This document shows, one piece after another, positions 26,447 to 36,981 of a DNA stretch of 64,000 nucleotides (its first letter is position 1; each line of letters begins with the position of its first letter). The translations under genes and the position numbers were made by a program. This DNA is from Raoultibacter massiliensis (GTDB lineage Bacteria; Actinomycetota; Coriobacteriia; Coriobacteriales; Eggerthellaceae): positions 2,558,030 through 2,622,029 of the forward strand of contig NZ_LT962671.1 in the NCBI RefSeq assembly GCF_900199545.1, given 5' to 3'. The notes below the pieces were generated by a model, which saw only the letters and a list, made by a program, of their open reading frames with translations, was not told the origin of the DNA and did no database searches.

Positions 26447-27849
26447 ATGAGCTCTTGGCGCGAATGTACGTCGAGCTTCACGTACAGCCGCTTGATGTGC
26501 GATTGCACCGTTCCCTCGGTTATTCCCAACTCAGAGGCCGTCGCCTTGTAGCTGTACCCCTGAACGATGTAGAGCATGACTTCGCTCTCCCTCTCGCTCA
26601 CGCCGTAGCGGCTCGTCAACTCGTCCACCTGACGCTGCAGCTGGTTCGACGCCGCTCCTTCGAAACCATGCGCCCGCTCGCCTCGCGGATAGCTCAATGC
26701 CATCGATCCTGAGAAAAACGCGAGGCACAAAAACACGATGATTCCGACCGCAAGGGAAGCCGGCCTGATGAGGCCGGCGTAATCAACGCCGAGCGCACCC
26801 GAAAACACAGGGACCACCGCAAACGACAGGGCGTCTGACACGACATTCGTCGATACGAACACCGAAACGAACACGGGAATCACGGGCAGGTTCTCTTCGT
26901 AAACCAAGGTAAGCAGGTAGAAGTATAAAAAGAACGAAAAGCTCGCGCGGGCAGCAGAGGAAACTCCTATCCCAACCAAGGCGAACACGCCGTCATCGAA
27001 GGCCAATATGATAAGCTGCCCGATGCAAAGCACCGTAAAGATGAAAATCCAAATCACTCGCGTCGATCGCTTCGACGCAAGCAAAGCGTACAGCATGAAG
27101 GCGATGATGGTCGTAACAACGATGGTGGCAAAATCTTTCGCATAGTAGAGATCGATGTTCTCGGATATGGCAATCGAACCGGAACGGGCGATGCCGACGA
27201 GAAAGCAGCTGAGAAACATCGTTATAACGAGGCTTGCCAGCGATCCGAGAGGAAGCGACCTGAGCACGGTCGGCAGATCCATGGAAGCCGCCGAGTGCCG
27301 AGCGTCGGATTTGGGAACCAGAAACCAGCACCAACCAGCCAGCAAAGGACAAAGAATCGGAAACAGATACGGCCACGGCTGCGGCAGGTACTGCAAGAAC
27401 CCAAGGACGAAGCTGCCGACAAAGGAAGCCGCAATGCAGATGCTCGAAACATGGAAATCGGCCTTCAGCAAAGGCACCAGCACGAACGCCCACGCAACGA
27501 CGAGAACGGGAATGCAGACCGCATAGAACAATACGCTTGCGACAAGCAGCAGAGGATGCAGCACGTCCATCTGGACGGCAAGGGCTACGCCGAAGTTTGC
27601 AACTGCGGTCACCGAGGCCAGAACCGCAACCGGCCAGCGAAGCTCGTAGACGCGTTGCAGGGCGTTTTTCGCCGCAAGCGCCACTGCAACGAAAAGGACT
27701 CCGACGATGAGAAATATATAGTAACTGCTTTGGGCCCAGGGGATTGCGCTCGAGGCGGCAACGAGAAGCGTGCCGGTCGCCTGAGTGCGCAGAAGCGGCC
27801 ACAGGAACAGCATGCCCAGTGCAATGGTGATTCTTGAACGCGTTCTCAA
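26419..27849 (-). CDS. membrane LuxR-family regulator 4
   Basis: From a TTG start at 27849 (preceded by AAAAGGGA at 6 bases) the product is 476 aa, matching its relatives. The much longer frame to 28122 is arginine-rich and lacks a ribosome site. About twelve hydrophobic segments are followed by VSERESEVMLYI and ITEGTVQSHIKRLYVKL, the LuxR helix-turn-helix. A possible extended -10 (TGGTATACT) lies upstream. The FMN/FAD reductase 4 gene lies 158 bases upstream on the same strand, so regulator and target are in tandem here rather than divergent or convergent. Confidence 0.9.
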   Translation of the reverse strand: MRTRSRITIALGMLFLWPLLRTQATGTLLVAASSAIPWAQSSYYIFLIVGVLFVAVALAAKNALQRVYELRWPVAVLASVTAVANFGVALAVQMDVLHPLLLVASVLFYAVCIPVLVVAWAFVLVPLLKADFHVSSICIAASFVGSFVLGFLQYLPQPWPYLFPILCPLLAGWCWFLVPKSDARHSAASMDLPTVLRSLPLGSLASLVITMFLSCFLVGIARSGSIAISENIDLYYAKDFATIVVTTIIAFMLYALLASKRSTRVIWIFIFTVLCIGQLIILAFDDGVFALVGIGVSSAARASFSFFLYFYLLTLVYEENLPVIPVFVSVFVSTNVVSDALSFAVVPVFSGALGVDYAGLIRPASLAVGIIVFLCLAFFSGSMALSYPRGERAHGFEGAASNQLQRQVDELTSRYGVSERESEVMLYIVQGYSYKATASELGITEGTVQSHIKRLYVKLDVHSRQELIETVRSVDA

Positions 27850-27901
27850 CGAGTTCCCTTTTACCTGGATTGACAAAATACGACGATCTCCACCTGCGGC
27901 A

Positions 27902-27907
27902 AGTATA
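27902..27907 (-). promoter_or_regulatory. possible extended -10 promoter of LuxR 4
   Basis: The minus strand reads TGGTATACT here, an extended -10 (TGn-TATACT). It is about 53 bases before the TTG start. The -35 region is weak (AACGGG at 17 bases). Confidence 0.35.
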
Positions 27908-28007
27908 CCATAGGAGCCGAAAGCCCCGTTTTGCCCCAAAGCGCGGCAGGGCGCCCGCCTGCACGCATGCAAAACGAGCGCCTGAACCACACGGCGAATT
28001 TGAAGCC

Positions 28008-30155
28008 TTACGCTTGAGCCGCCGCGTATTTCCCCGCCTCGTACCCAGCGGTATACCCCGACGTCATGCCATAGCCTTGGCAAACTCCCCCGTATGCGAG
28101 GTAGTTGATTTCGTTGCTGCAAAGCACGCCGAAAGAATCCTGACCGATCGCATAGAACCCGTTGATCGGAGTCTCATGATCTTCTTTGAGAACGCGGAAT
28201 TGGGTATCGACGTCGAAGCCCCCGCCCGTTCCGTACATGACGGGCATCGCCTTGATGGCGTAGTAAGGCCCCGACCCGACGGGTACAAGATATTCGGCGT
28301 CCTTCCCGAAATCATCGTCACTGCCCTTTTCGCACAGCTCGTTGTAGCGCTCGACCGATGCAGAAAGCGTTGCCGGATCGGCACCGATCGCCCCCGCAAG
28401 CTCTTCAACGGTCTCCGCTTTCCACGCGATGCCGGCATCGATGCTCGCGTCGAGCGCCTCTTGCACCTCGGGCGTCGGCACATTGAGGTCGAATCCGCCT
28501 TGCTGGCAATACGCAGCCGTCCTCTTCACTGCCGTGAAACCTTCGCTCATAAGCTGATCGACTTGGTCTTGAGACCATACGCTGTAGAAGTACGGGCCGA
28601 CCTTCCATGCGTTCGGAGGCATCATGGTTCCTATGCCGTTCGCGATTGCGTATTCGTTCCCGAAGCGATTTCCCTCTTTGTCGACGGCAAACGAATTGAT
28701 GGAAACGCACATCCAAAGAGGAATATCATTGTACGTCCATGTACTCTGCCTTCCGGTCCTCGCGGTGATCTTCCCATCGATGAAGTTGATGGGGAAATGG
28801 GTGAGGAAACGGGGCAGCGCGATCTCCATCGTAATCGGCGACATGTCGATGTTGTAGGTGCCGGCACCGATATCGAGACCGGCCTTGATCATCTTGCCGT
28901 CGTTTTGCGTCGATCCGTTCTGCTTCCAGCTGCCTGCCCAACGAGGATCGAGCAGGCTGCTCATCAGTTCAGAGCTTCCGCCGAAGCCGCCCGTGGATAT
29001 GATTACCGCCTTTGCGTTGATGACGTATTCCTTACCCGTTACATTGTTGCGAGCCTTGACTCCCTTGACCGCATTGCCGGCCTCATCGTATATAAGCTCG
29101 TAGCCTTCGGTTTCAAGGAGAACACCACCGCCCGTGGCTTCGATTTCAGCGACGATTTTCTTGTGGTAGCTGTCTTTCACGGCGCGACGGTTCTCGTTGC
29201 TGTTGCTGTATTTGTCGATCCCGTTGGTCGAGAAGTAATTGAACACGACGGCGTAGTTCGATTCGGAGAAATCGTTCGTGTCTTTGACGGTGCCGAATTC
29301 CCAGCCCTGGTCCACATCGAGCCACTGATTGGCAGCGCCGGAATTGTCGAAGAAGAATCGGACCATCTCTTCTTTGCATTTCAACGTTCCGTCCGCACCC
29401 GTTGTGTCGGTAAACCAAGTATTGAGGTAGTCGTCGTAGTCGACAAGCGGCTCGCCGTTGCGCTCAGCCAAGATATGCGGGGGGTTGACCGCGTTCATCT
29501 CGTGGGTGAGCAGCGATTGGCCGCCCAGATAGCCCGCCTTGTCGATACCCCATACCGAACAAGCCATCATGCCGTTCTCTTCCATGAGGGCTTCCCGCGC
29601 CCGCTTCATGGCGACGATCCCGAACGAACCGAGGCCCACAACAAGCACATCGACGTTCATCTCTTCCGTCTGCCCCTCTTCGGTTTTCGGCGGAACCACA
29701 TCGAACGCATCGATTGCCCGAGGGTCCGAGCCCCCTGCCTCAAGCGCCTGCTCGAGCGCTTCGCGAACGGCCTGCTTCACTCCCATGCTCGAAATGGTTG
29801 CACCGCAGATGGCATCGACCGAGAACGACTGCGCCTCGATGATGCGAGGAAACAACCGCTCCCTGCACGCGTCGAATATCTTTTCCGTGTCACCGTACTG
29901 GGTTCGATCGGTCGGCACCTCGATGGCGGTAATCGCCGTCTCGTTAACCGTAACGGTGACAGGCGTTTCCCAGATACCCCAATGGCCTACATACGAAGCC
30001 GTATACTTGCCCGGCTCCATCCTCACTTCCGATTCGGAAGCTCCCGCAGCGCTCGACGGCGAAGAGCAGGCGGACAAAGACCCCGCGACGCCGACGGTTG
30101 CCGCTCCGGCAAGTGCGCCTCCGATGAACTCCCTGCGCGATAAGCTCTTTTTCAT
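28008..30155 (-). CDS. Tat-exported FMN- and FAD-binding reductase 4
   Basis: The 715-aa product is the largest flavoprotein in the window. It has LSRREF (RR 7-8), a lipobox-like SAC (Cys30), an FMN-bind domain at about 47-135 and the FAD domain from about 168. The flavinylation motif reads DAICGAT (114-120): the target Thr120 is kept, but the usual Ser/Thr before GAT is Cys. The Rossmann motif is VVGLGSFGIVAM, followed by an unusually long insert before KAGYLGGQS. The C-terminus (FYAIGQDSFGVLCSNEINYLAYGG) is unlike fumarate reductases. GGAGGGG precedes the ATG. LuxR 4 follows on the same strand. Confidence 0.93.
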   Translation of the reverse strand: MKKSLSRREFIGGALAGAATVGVAGSLSACSSPSSAAGASESEVRMEPGKYTASYVGHWGIWETPVTVTVNETAITAIEVPTDRTQYGDTEKIFDACRERLFPRIIEAQSFSVDAICGATISSMGVKQAVREALEQALEAGGSDPRAIDAFDVVPPKTEEGQTEEMNVDVLVVGLGSFGIVAMKRAREALMEENGMMACSVWGIDKAGYLGGQSLLTHEMNAVNPPHILAERNGEPLVDYDDYLNTWFTDTTGADGTLKCKEEMVRFFFDNSGAANQWLDVDQGWEFGTVKDTNDFSESNYAVVFNYFSTNGIDKYSNSNENRRAVKDSYHKKIVAEIEATGGGVLLETEGYELIYDEAGNAVKGVKARNNVTGKEYVINAKAVIISTGGFGGSSELMSSLLDPRWAGSWKQNGSTQNDGKMIKAGLDIGAGTYNIDMSPITMEIALPRFLTHFPINFIDGKITARTGRQSTWTYNDIPLWMCVSINSFAVDKEGNRFGNEYAIANGIGTMMPPNAWKVGPYFYSVWSQDQVDQLMSEGFTAVKRTAAYCQQGGFDLNVPTPEVQEALDASIDAGIAWKAETVEELAGAIGADPATLSASVERYNELCEKGSDDDFGKDAEYLVPVGSGPYYAIKAMPVMYGTGGGFDVDTQFRVLKEDHETPINGFYAIGQDSFGVLCSNEINYLAYGGVCQGYGMTSGYTAGYEAGKYAAAQA

Positions 30156-30320
30156 GACCCCTCCTTGGATCGTGTTTCCCGATGGCCCTTACTCGATCGG
30201 GCCATCTTGAAACTACTTGATCCGCAGAAAGAACCGTTAGCCATAAATCATGGGAAACTCGTCCGTATCGCCCTCCCATATTTCATGTCGAAGCCAACCA
30301 TCGCCGCCAATGCAATCAGA

Positions 30321-30342
30321 ACCACCCGTGAAAACGGGTGGT
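30321..30342. repeat. right-end hairpin of the IS200 element
   Basis: A 9-bp perfect stem ACCACCCGT/ACGGGTGGT with loop GAAA. Subterminal imperfect or perfect palindromes like this are what TnpA recognises. Confidence 0.75.
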
Positions 30343-30443
30343 TTGCTCTAGGGGTATAACCCCAAGGATTACCAGCCAGCGCCTAAAGACGCTGGCCTTC
30401 ACTTGTGTTCAGGCCGTATAGCTTTTGACTCGCAACAAGCCAC

Positions 30444-30920
30444 TTAAAGTGGCAGCTTGCCTTGTCCTTTGATGAACGGGTCTTCGTATTCTTTAACGCT
30501 TAACTTGTCGAGTGCAATGTCGTGCTTTTCTTGTTCGCGAATGTATTTTGCAATAGCGGCCTCATTAAGACCTACCGTGCTTACGTAGTAACCTTCGGCC
30601 CAAAACTTCCTGTTACCGAACTTGTACTTGAGATTGGCATGCTTGTCGAAAATCATCAGGGAACTCTTTCCCTTCAGATACCCCATAAAACTAGAGACGC
30701 TTATCTTCGGCGGAATGCTCACTAGCATGTGAACATGATCAGGCATGAGGTGCCCTTCTAGTATCTCAACGCCTTTGTATCCGCATAGTGTGCGGAGTAT
30801 GCTCCCAATGCTAGTCCTCAATTGATTGTAGATAATTTTGCGCCTATACTTCGGAGTGAAGACGATGTGATACTTACACATCCACTTCGTGTGCGACAGG
30901 CTATGCGACTGTTGCGCCAA
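30444..30920 (-). CDS. tnpA: IS200/IS605-family transposase TnpA
   Basis: From a TTG at 30920, preceded by AGGAAGG at 8 bases, the product is 158 aa, the standard TnpA length. It has the HUH motif PDHVHMLVS and the catalytic Tyr in AEGYYVSTVG, with HIVFTPKYRR and FMGYLKGKSSLMIF typical of the Y1 transposase fold. All key residues are present, so it looks intact. The ATG at 30965 in the same frame would add an unrelated N-terminus. Confidence 0.93.
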   Translation of the reverse strand: MAQQSHSLSHTKWMCKYHIVFTPKYRRKIIYNQLRTSIGSILRTLCGYKGVEILEGHLMPDHVHMLVSIPPKISVSSFMGYLKGKSSLMIFDKHANLKYKFGNRKFWAEGYYVSTVGLNEAAIAKYIREQEKHDIALDKLSVKEYEDPFIKGQGKLPL

Positions 30921-31001
30921 ATTAATCACCTTCCTAATTCGCTGGACGACCTGAACAATCGCCATTGTATAGGAAGGTGATTTTGTATAACATCTGTCGC
31001 G

Positions 31002-31018
31002 CACCCGCATAGCGGGTG
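31002..31018. repeat. left-end hairpin of the IS200 element
   Basis: CACCCGC/GCGGGTG with a 3-base loop lies about 80 bases upstream of the tnpA start and shares its core with the right-end hairpin. Confidence 0.65.
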
Positions 31019-31074
31019 GTTGATATCGTCCGCGCTTTGCGCGGCCGACGGGCTAAAGCCCTAATAGAAAACGA

Positions 31075-31098
31075 GGGGCGAAGCTGCAGCTTCGCCCC
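31075..31098 (-). terminator. terminator of the PRC-barrel gene
   Basis: A 24-bp perfect palindrome (GGGGCGAAGCTG and its complement) is followed on the minus strand by TCGTTTTCTATT. It lies 47 bases past the stop at 31145. Confidence 0.75.
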
Positions 31099-31144
31099 CA
31101 GCGTACGCACCTGAATGCGCATGTGCGCTTTTTGGCTTCGACCC

Positions 31145-31966
31145 CTATTCGTCGACGCTCATCGTAAGCAGAAGAAGAGCATCGCTCTTCTGGGCGTCAT
31201 CAAGTACCTTCTCGGTGATCTTCTCGCCTGCCTCAATGACGAAATCCCCGTCCGTGCTCACCACACGCTCGTTGAGCACCTTGCCAAGCAGGAATGCCTT
31301 CAACTCGGCATCGGAATCGGTTTCTTCGGGTTGATCGACAACCGGCTCTGCCTTGGGTGCCGCTTCGGGCTCCGCAGAGATCGGCTCGGCCTTGGCTTCT
31401 TCGGTTTCCCCAACCTCCTCGACCACTTCGACCGCCTCAGGTTCTCGCGGCTCTTTCTCGGCGGCGGGCTCGCCCTCGGCGTCGCTTGGCGCCGCAGCGC
31501 GAAGATCGGAATCCGTCTTGGTGCCATCGTCGACGAATACGAACTCGGGCGCGAAGAACACGAACGCCTCTTTATCAAATGTCGCGCCATCGCCAAGATC
31601 GATCTTCGTCACCATGCCGAACGTGGTGTCGAACTCGAATCCCCTGATCGTGCCAAGTTGATTGCCTGCACGCGAATACATCGTAACGCCAACGAGATCG
31701 TAGCCTTCGCAAGCAAGGGTCCGCGCCGCGGGATCGGTTGTCGAAAGGAAGTCGTCGCGCGTTTGAATGGTCAGGAACGTATCGCCGACAGCGACCGATT
31801 TTTCGAAGGGAAGAACGAGCGACGAGTTCGTGCTCGCACTCGACACGATGTAGTGGCTTACCCCGCAGGTGTCGCAATCGATGACGACCCCTTTCACGGT
31901 GCCGATCTGCTTGCGATCGCCGATGGAGACAACCCCTTTGGTTACTATCGACTCGTTCGTTTCCAT
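31145..31966 (-). CDS. PRC-barrel domain protein with acidic linker
   Basis: The 273-aa cytoplasmic-looking product has two PRC-barrel-like halves in residues 1-145 (IGTVKGVVIDCDTCGVSHYIV; LGTIRGFEFDTTFGMVTKIDL), then a Glu/Ala/Pro-rich linker (about 150-215), then a C-terminal segment ending KSDALLLLTMSVDE. Such proteins are found in actinobacteria next to cell-envelope genes; the function is unknown. The Met at 31966 is chosen over 31972 because AGAAAGG is 6 bases before it. VanW and the Glu-Pro repeat protein lie upstream on the same strand. Confidence 0.8.
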   Translation of the reverse strand: METNESIVTKGVVSIGDRKQIGTVKGVVIDCDTCGVSHYIVSSASTNSSLVLPFEKSVAVGDTFLTIQTRDDFLSTTDPAARTLACEGYDLVGVTMYSRAGNQLGTIRGFEFDTTFGMVTKIDLGDGATFDKEAFVFFAPEFVFVDDGTKTDSDLRAAAPSDAEGEPAAEKEPREPEAVEVVEEVGETEEAKAEPISAEPEAAPKAEPVVDQPEETDSDAELKAFLLGKVLNERVVSTDGDFVIEAGEKITEKVLDDAQKSDALLLLTMSVDE

Positions 31967-32051
31967 ATGCATCCTTTCTCAGCCGCGCACTGCGCAAGCC
32001 CATCCTATGTACGACGCTCGAAACCGTGCCTCCGCACGGATTCGGTACAAG

Positions 32052-33076
32052 CTATTTTGCGGGGTCGACGCCGCCCTCTACCACCTGGACGCTCGACTGC
32101 ACCGAAACCTGATACGTATCGGTCGACAGCAAATCGTTCGAAACCATGACGCCATCGCGATACAGCACCCGATACGACTCGGCAACGTAGTACGTCACAG
32201 GATCTTCGGGATCGAGTCCGAGAGAAGCGGGGTCACCGTATACCCTGTAGGCGGGAATGTCGAATCGCTCGATGATCCTCGACGTGGGATCGATGACGTC
32301 GCCGTCCGCACGCGGCGCACCGTACAGCTTCACGTCGACCGTCTGCCCGAGCGCATCCACCCGAATGTATACGCTCGTCTCGGCATTGTTTTTGATGCGC
32401 AGGTCTTTCTGCCCGTACGACACCGTAGCATCGAGCCCGATCGGCGAATAATCGCTCACGATCGTATGGGGATAGCGCTCGACGATCTCAAGATCCGCTT
32501 TGAGCGCAGCGATGTAGAGCGCCGTCGACACCTGGCAGATGCCGCCGCCGCGCCCTTTCACGATAGTTGTTCCATCCACAACCGATGTTTCGAAATACCG
32601 CTCGTCCTCAGAAGTGTTGCCAAGCGTTTCGTTGAACGAGAACGTTTCGCCGGGCTTGATTTCTATTCCGTCGAGCGTCTGCGCGGCAAGCTCGATATTC
32701 GCCGCACGATTGGGATCGTCGTCCTGCGAAACGGCGTTGTATTCACCAAGACAGACAAGATCGGAGGTATCTCCGTCTTCGCCCGCCACCTCGTCGATAA
32801 ACTGATGATCGTCTTCATCAGTCCCCTCGGCGTACTGGGATGCGATCTGCTGTTCGGCGGTCACCCAGAGGACGGGATTTCCGAACGCCATGACAGAGGC
32901 AACCAGCACGCTGCACCCCAAGGTGATGGGAATGAGAACCTTCGACATGCTCAGCCCGCGAACAGACCGCTTCCCTTGCGGCTGCACCGATCCGTTGCCC
33001 GCCGATTCCTCGGCAGGCCTCCTCGCGCTGTTTCGAAGAGTCGCCTTCGGAGCGTTCGGTTTTACGTGGCGCCCGC

Positions 33077-33080
<4 letters not shown>
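32052..33080 (-). CDS. VanW-family membrane-anchored protein
   Basis: The 342-aa product has a basic N-terminus, one membrane helix (about residues 45-65) and a VanW domain with the signature [14 protein letters not shown] and the FSFNETLG segment. VanW proteins are associated with glycopeptide-resistance clusters and spore or cell-wall functions, but their activity is unknown; nothing else here suggests a van operon. Its ATG overlaps the upstream stop by 4 bases (ATGA), so it is translationally coupled to the Glu-Pro repeat protein. Confidence 0.9.
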
Positions 33081-34081
<1,001 letters not shown>

Positions 34082-34514
34082 GTTACATTCCCATCTTCAA
34101 GGCGCAAGCAACCGCGCGCTCCATGCCGCCTGCACTTATTCATGTAGAAGCATTGTATAGTAACCTCGTCTACTATGCGTAATTTAGTTCGCGCTAGATC
34201 TGTTTTTATGAAGAAACTCCCTAATTCGTTACTTGGTTTATCTCAGAAACCGAACCTTGCCACAACCTGCGGTTGCACCACTCCCGAATGCATCGGGTCA
34301 AGCCGCTTCACCCAGGAAAAGCTTTGCTTCGGTTTGCGGCTTATCTCCGAACCTGTCTATTCGCTATCGCCGTCGCAGAAAACAAGCAGGAGGATGCACG
34401 CCATGCGCATCCTCCTAACAACCATTCTTGAACTTCAACCGGCTTGAAGCTCGCCGCCCGCTTGGCGTTCCGCTTGGTTTTAGCGGTCTGCGCCTACAGG
34501 CGGTCTAGCAGCTT
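34082..34514. other. intergenic region with a terminator
   Basis: This 433-base gap between minus-strand genes contains an AT-rich stretch (about 34140-34250) that may be the promoter of the 34081 gene. The terminator of the old-yellow-enzyme-type gene is at 34388-34416. No gene is supported. Confidence 0.5.
34388..34416 (-). terminator. terminator of the OYE-type reductase gene
   Basis: AGGAGGATGC (34388-34397) pairs perfectly with 34407-34416. On the minus strand GCTTGTTTTCTG follows. It lies about 100 bases past the stop. Confidence 0.65.
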
Positions 34515-36764
34515 TTAGACGGCTCGCGCGGCAAGGTTTCCGGCCGCGATCGCTTCGGCGATGTTCCACGGCTTGTTGCAATCCCCGACAGAGTAGACCT
34601 CGAATCCCGACACGGCGTCTGCAATGCTGGAATCGGGGAGCATGTCCATGGCCTCGATTATCGTATCGCACTCGATTGTGAGGTCGACGCCGGTATCTCC
34701 GCTCACCACGACGCTTCCATCGCCCACTGACTTTATTTCCGCATGAGGCCAAACCCTCATACCGCGAGCGTAAAGCATCGGCAACGCGAACGTCTTAACC
34801 CAATTCGACTGGCCCTTGTCCACGTCGTCCATCCCGTCGGGCGTGACCATGGTAACGTGCTTTCCTTGAGCCATTAGGTACAGCGCGGTATCAACGGCCT
34901 GGGCGTTAGACCCTGCAATAACGATCTTGTCGCCGATGTCGGCGGTAAGAAAGTCGGTTATGGGCACGATCTTCGTCCCCGCCGTCTCCGACAGCCCCAG
35001 CGAATCGCGAAGACCTCCCGTCGCCACGATCACAACATCGGGATTCTTCTCCTTAACGAAGTCGGCATCGACCTGCTGCCCTGTAACAACGTCGACGCCC
35101 GTCACTTCCAGCTGATGCGCAAGGTAGGCACGGAGGGCATCGAGGTTCTCATGGGGTCCTTTGACCGCATGCGCGAAATCAAGCAGTCCTCCAACAGCGT
35201 CTTTCTTCTCGTAAACGGTTACGGCATGCCCGCGCAAAGCCGCGATGCGAGCAGCTTCCATGCCTGCCGGACCCGCCCCGATTACCATGACGTTCTTGGC
35301 AGACGATGCCTCGGGAAGATCGAAGCCCTCAGGCATCCCATCGCGATACGCTCGCTGCGTGCACGCGTTGACGCGGCAGTGCTCGTACACCTTTCCTTCT
35401 TCGTCGTAGTCGAAATGGCAGTGCAGGCAGCGGGTGCACGGAGCAATCTCGTCGAGCTTTCCTTCTTTCAGCTTATTCGCATATTCGGGATCCACCGTAA
35501 GCGGACGATTCATCAGCAGGAAATCAACTTTGCCGTCGGCAAGCGCCGACTCGAAGTATTCCGGAGCGTGCGCAGGATCCATATACGTAACGGTTCCGAC
35601 GGGTATCGATACGGCATCCTTGAACTCCTTCGCAACATCGAGCATCATGCCGCATCCTGAGTGATCGCTGATCAGCTTGCCTTCCCAGTGACGGGAAAAA
35701 TCGAATTGCGTCCCGTATGCAGTGGTGCCGTCTATGCCGTAACCGGTAAAGTACAGATCCGAGGCGAACTGACATACGTGCATTCCCAGAGGCCCCAAGC
35801 GAACATGCAGGCTATCCGCCCCGGCCTTCTCGAGCAGCTTCGCTATTTCCAGATTCTCCTCTACCGTTGTCATAAGCGAGCTGTCCCCAAGATTCAGATC
35901 GTTTTCTTCGATGCCGTTGATGAGAACCTGAACGACGAAGTCTTCACCGCACTCCTTTTTAATGCCTTCGATGATTTCGCACACGAAGCGGGAGCGGTTT
36001 TCGAACGACTGCGGGCCGTAATCGTCTTCGCGGTGATTGCGCATGCGAGAAAAGAACGACTGACCGATATTGTTGCCGGCCGCGTTGATTTCAACGGCAT
36101 CGAATCCGTAGTCCTTCAGCTTCTTGGCAGCCGCCACGGTATCCGCTTGGATCAGCTGGATCTCCTCAAGCGTCATATCCCCGGCAACCGCAGACGCAAA
36201 GGCGCCCGAGGCATCCTGCTTGGTTCCGCTGAAAACGATGCCCATGCACGAGAGCTGATATCCCACGAACGCACCCTCTTCATGAATGCCGTCGGCGATT
36301 TTCTGGAAGGGGATTTTGTCCATCGATTGAGCCCGTGCGTTCGGAAAATGCTCGAACTTATCGGCGCAGTCTTCCATCCATACCAGATCTATGCCGCCTT
36401 TGGCAAAACTCGTATAGTAGGAAAGGATTTCCTCTTCGTTGTTCTGAGTGTCCGAACCCGCCGCCGATTTAACCATGCGATTCGACAGGTCAAGCGAACC
36501 GATTTTCACTCCCGAAAACAACGTTGCGAAATCCGAAGCCCCCTTCGCATACTCGTAATCCTGCGGATTGAGCTGCGAGGGAGCCTGCCGTATCACAATC
36601 GGCTCATCGGCCGCGGCGCTGCCCGCAGATGCTGCAGCCGGAGCCTTTTCGGCGCTCGGCGCACACCCCACGAGGCCGCCCCCGATAAGCGCTCCTCCCG
36701 CTGCCGTAAAAGCAGCCCCCTTCAAAAAGCTCCTTCTCGATAACCCTGTTTTTTCGCTACTCAT
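34515..36764 (-). CDS. Tat-exported NADH:flavin oxidoreductase / old-yellow-enzyme type with FAD domain (reductase 5)
   Basis: The 749-aa product carries LSRRSFLKG (RR 10-11) and a lipobox-like VGC (Cys34). An OYE/2,4-dienoyl-CoA-reductase TIM barrel follows (about 85-440; KIGSLDLSNRMVKSA, AVEINAAGNNIGQSF). A 4Fe-4S motif CTRCLHC plus EHCRVN is next, and an FAD/NAD domain from about 500 (VMVIGAGPAGMEAA). This is the layout of 2-enoate reductase and BaiCD-type enzymes, which are normally cytoplasmic; export is unusual. The HG(A/C)H-like barrel motif reads INAAGNNI, so the usual His pair is missing. AAGGAAGGGG precedes the ATG. LuxR 5 lies upstream. Confidence 0.9.
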   Translation of the reverse strand: MSSEKTGLSRRSFLKGAAFTAAGGALIGGGLVGCAPSAEKAPAAASAGSAAADEPIVIRQAPSQLNPQDYEYAKGASDFATLFSGVKIGSLDLSNRMVKSAAGSDTQNNEEEILSYYTSFAKGGIDLVWMEDCADKFEHFPNARAQSMDKIPFQKIADGIHEEGAFVGYQLSCMGIVFSGTKQDASGAFASAVAGDMTLEEIQLIQADTVAAAKKLKDYGFDAVEINAAGNNIGQSFFSRMRNHREDDYGPQSFENRSRFVCEIIEGIKKECGEDFVVQVLINGIEENDLNLGDSSLMTTVEENLEIAKLLEKAGADSLHVRLGPLGMHVCQFASDLYFTGYGIDGTTAYGTQFDFSRHWEGKLISDHSGCGMMLDVAKEFKDAVSIPVGTVTYMDPAHAPEYFESALADGKVDFLLMNRPLTVDPEYANKLKEGKLDEIAPCTRCLHCHFDYDEEGKVYEHCRVNACTQRAYRDGMPEGFDLPEASSAKNVMVIGAGPAGMEAARIAALRGHAVTVYEKKDAVGGLLDFAHAVKGPHENLDALRAYLAHQLEVTGVDVVTGQQVDADFVKEKNPDVVIVATGGLRDSLGLSETAGTKIVPITDFLTADIGDKIVIAGSNAQAVDTALYLMAQGKHVTMVTPDGMDDVDKGQSNWVKTFALPMLYARGMRVWPHAEIKSVGDGSVVVSGDTGVDLTIECDTIIEAMDMLPDSSIADAVSGFEVYSVGDCNKPWNIAEAIAAGNLAARAV

Positions 36765-36981
36765 TGCACATCCCCTTCCTTGAATCTCATCGTAGGTGCA
36801 ATTCCTTTCGCTTGCGGAATCCGCCGGCTTGCGCCAATCGGATCCCGATGCGAAAACAATAAGCCGATGGCGATTCGCCGGGCATTGCTCAAAAGGATGA
36901 TTTCTGTTCCGAGCATGATCGCTCAAAGGGTTGATGCCCATATCACGTGGGAAAACAGCTTCTTAGAGACAAGAAAAGCCC

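Larger units (their letters stand above)
30300..31060 (-). mobile_element. IS200-type insertion sequence (IS200/IS605 family), boundaries approximate
   Basis: A single tnpA is flanked by subterminal hairpins, as expected for elements mobilised as single strands: ACCACCCGT/ACGGGTGGT at 30321-30342 on the 3' side and CACCCGC/GCGGGTG at 31002-31018 on the 5' side. The two hairpins share the CACCCG core. There is no tnpB. It lies between the reductase 4 promoter region and the terminator of the PRC-barrel gene. Exact ends cannot be set because the family makes no target duplication. Confidence 0.8.
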
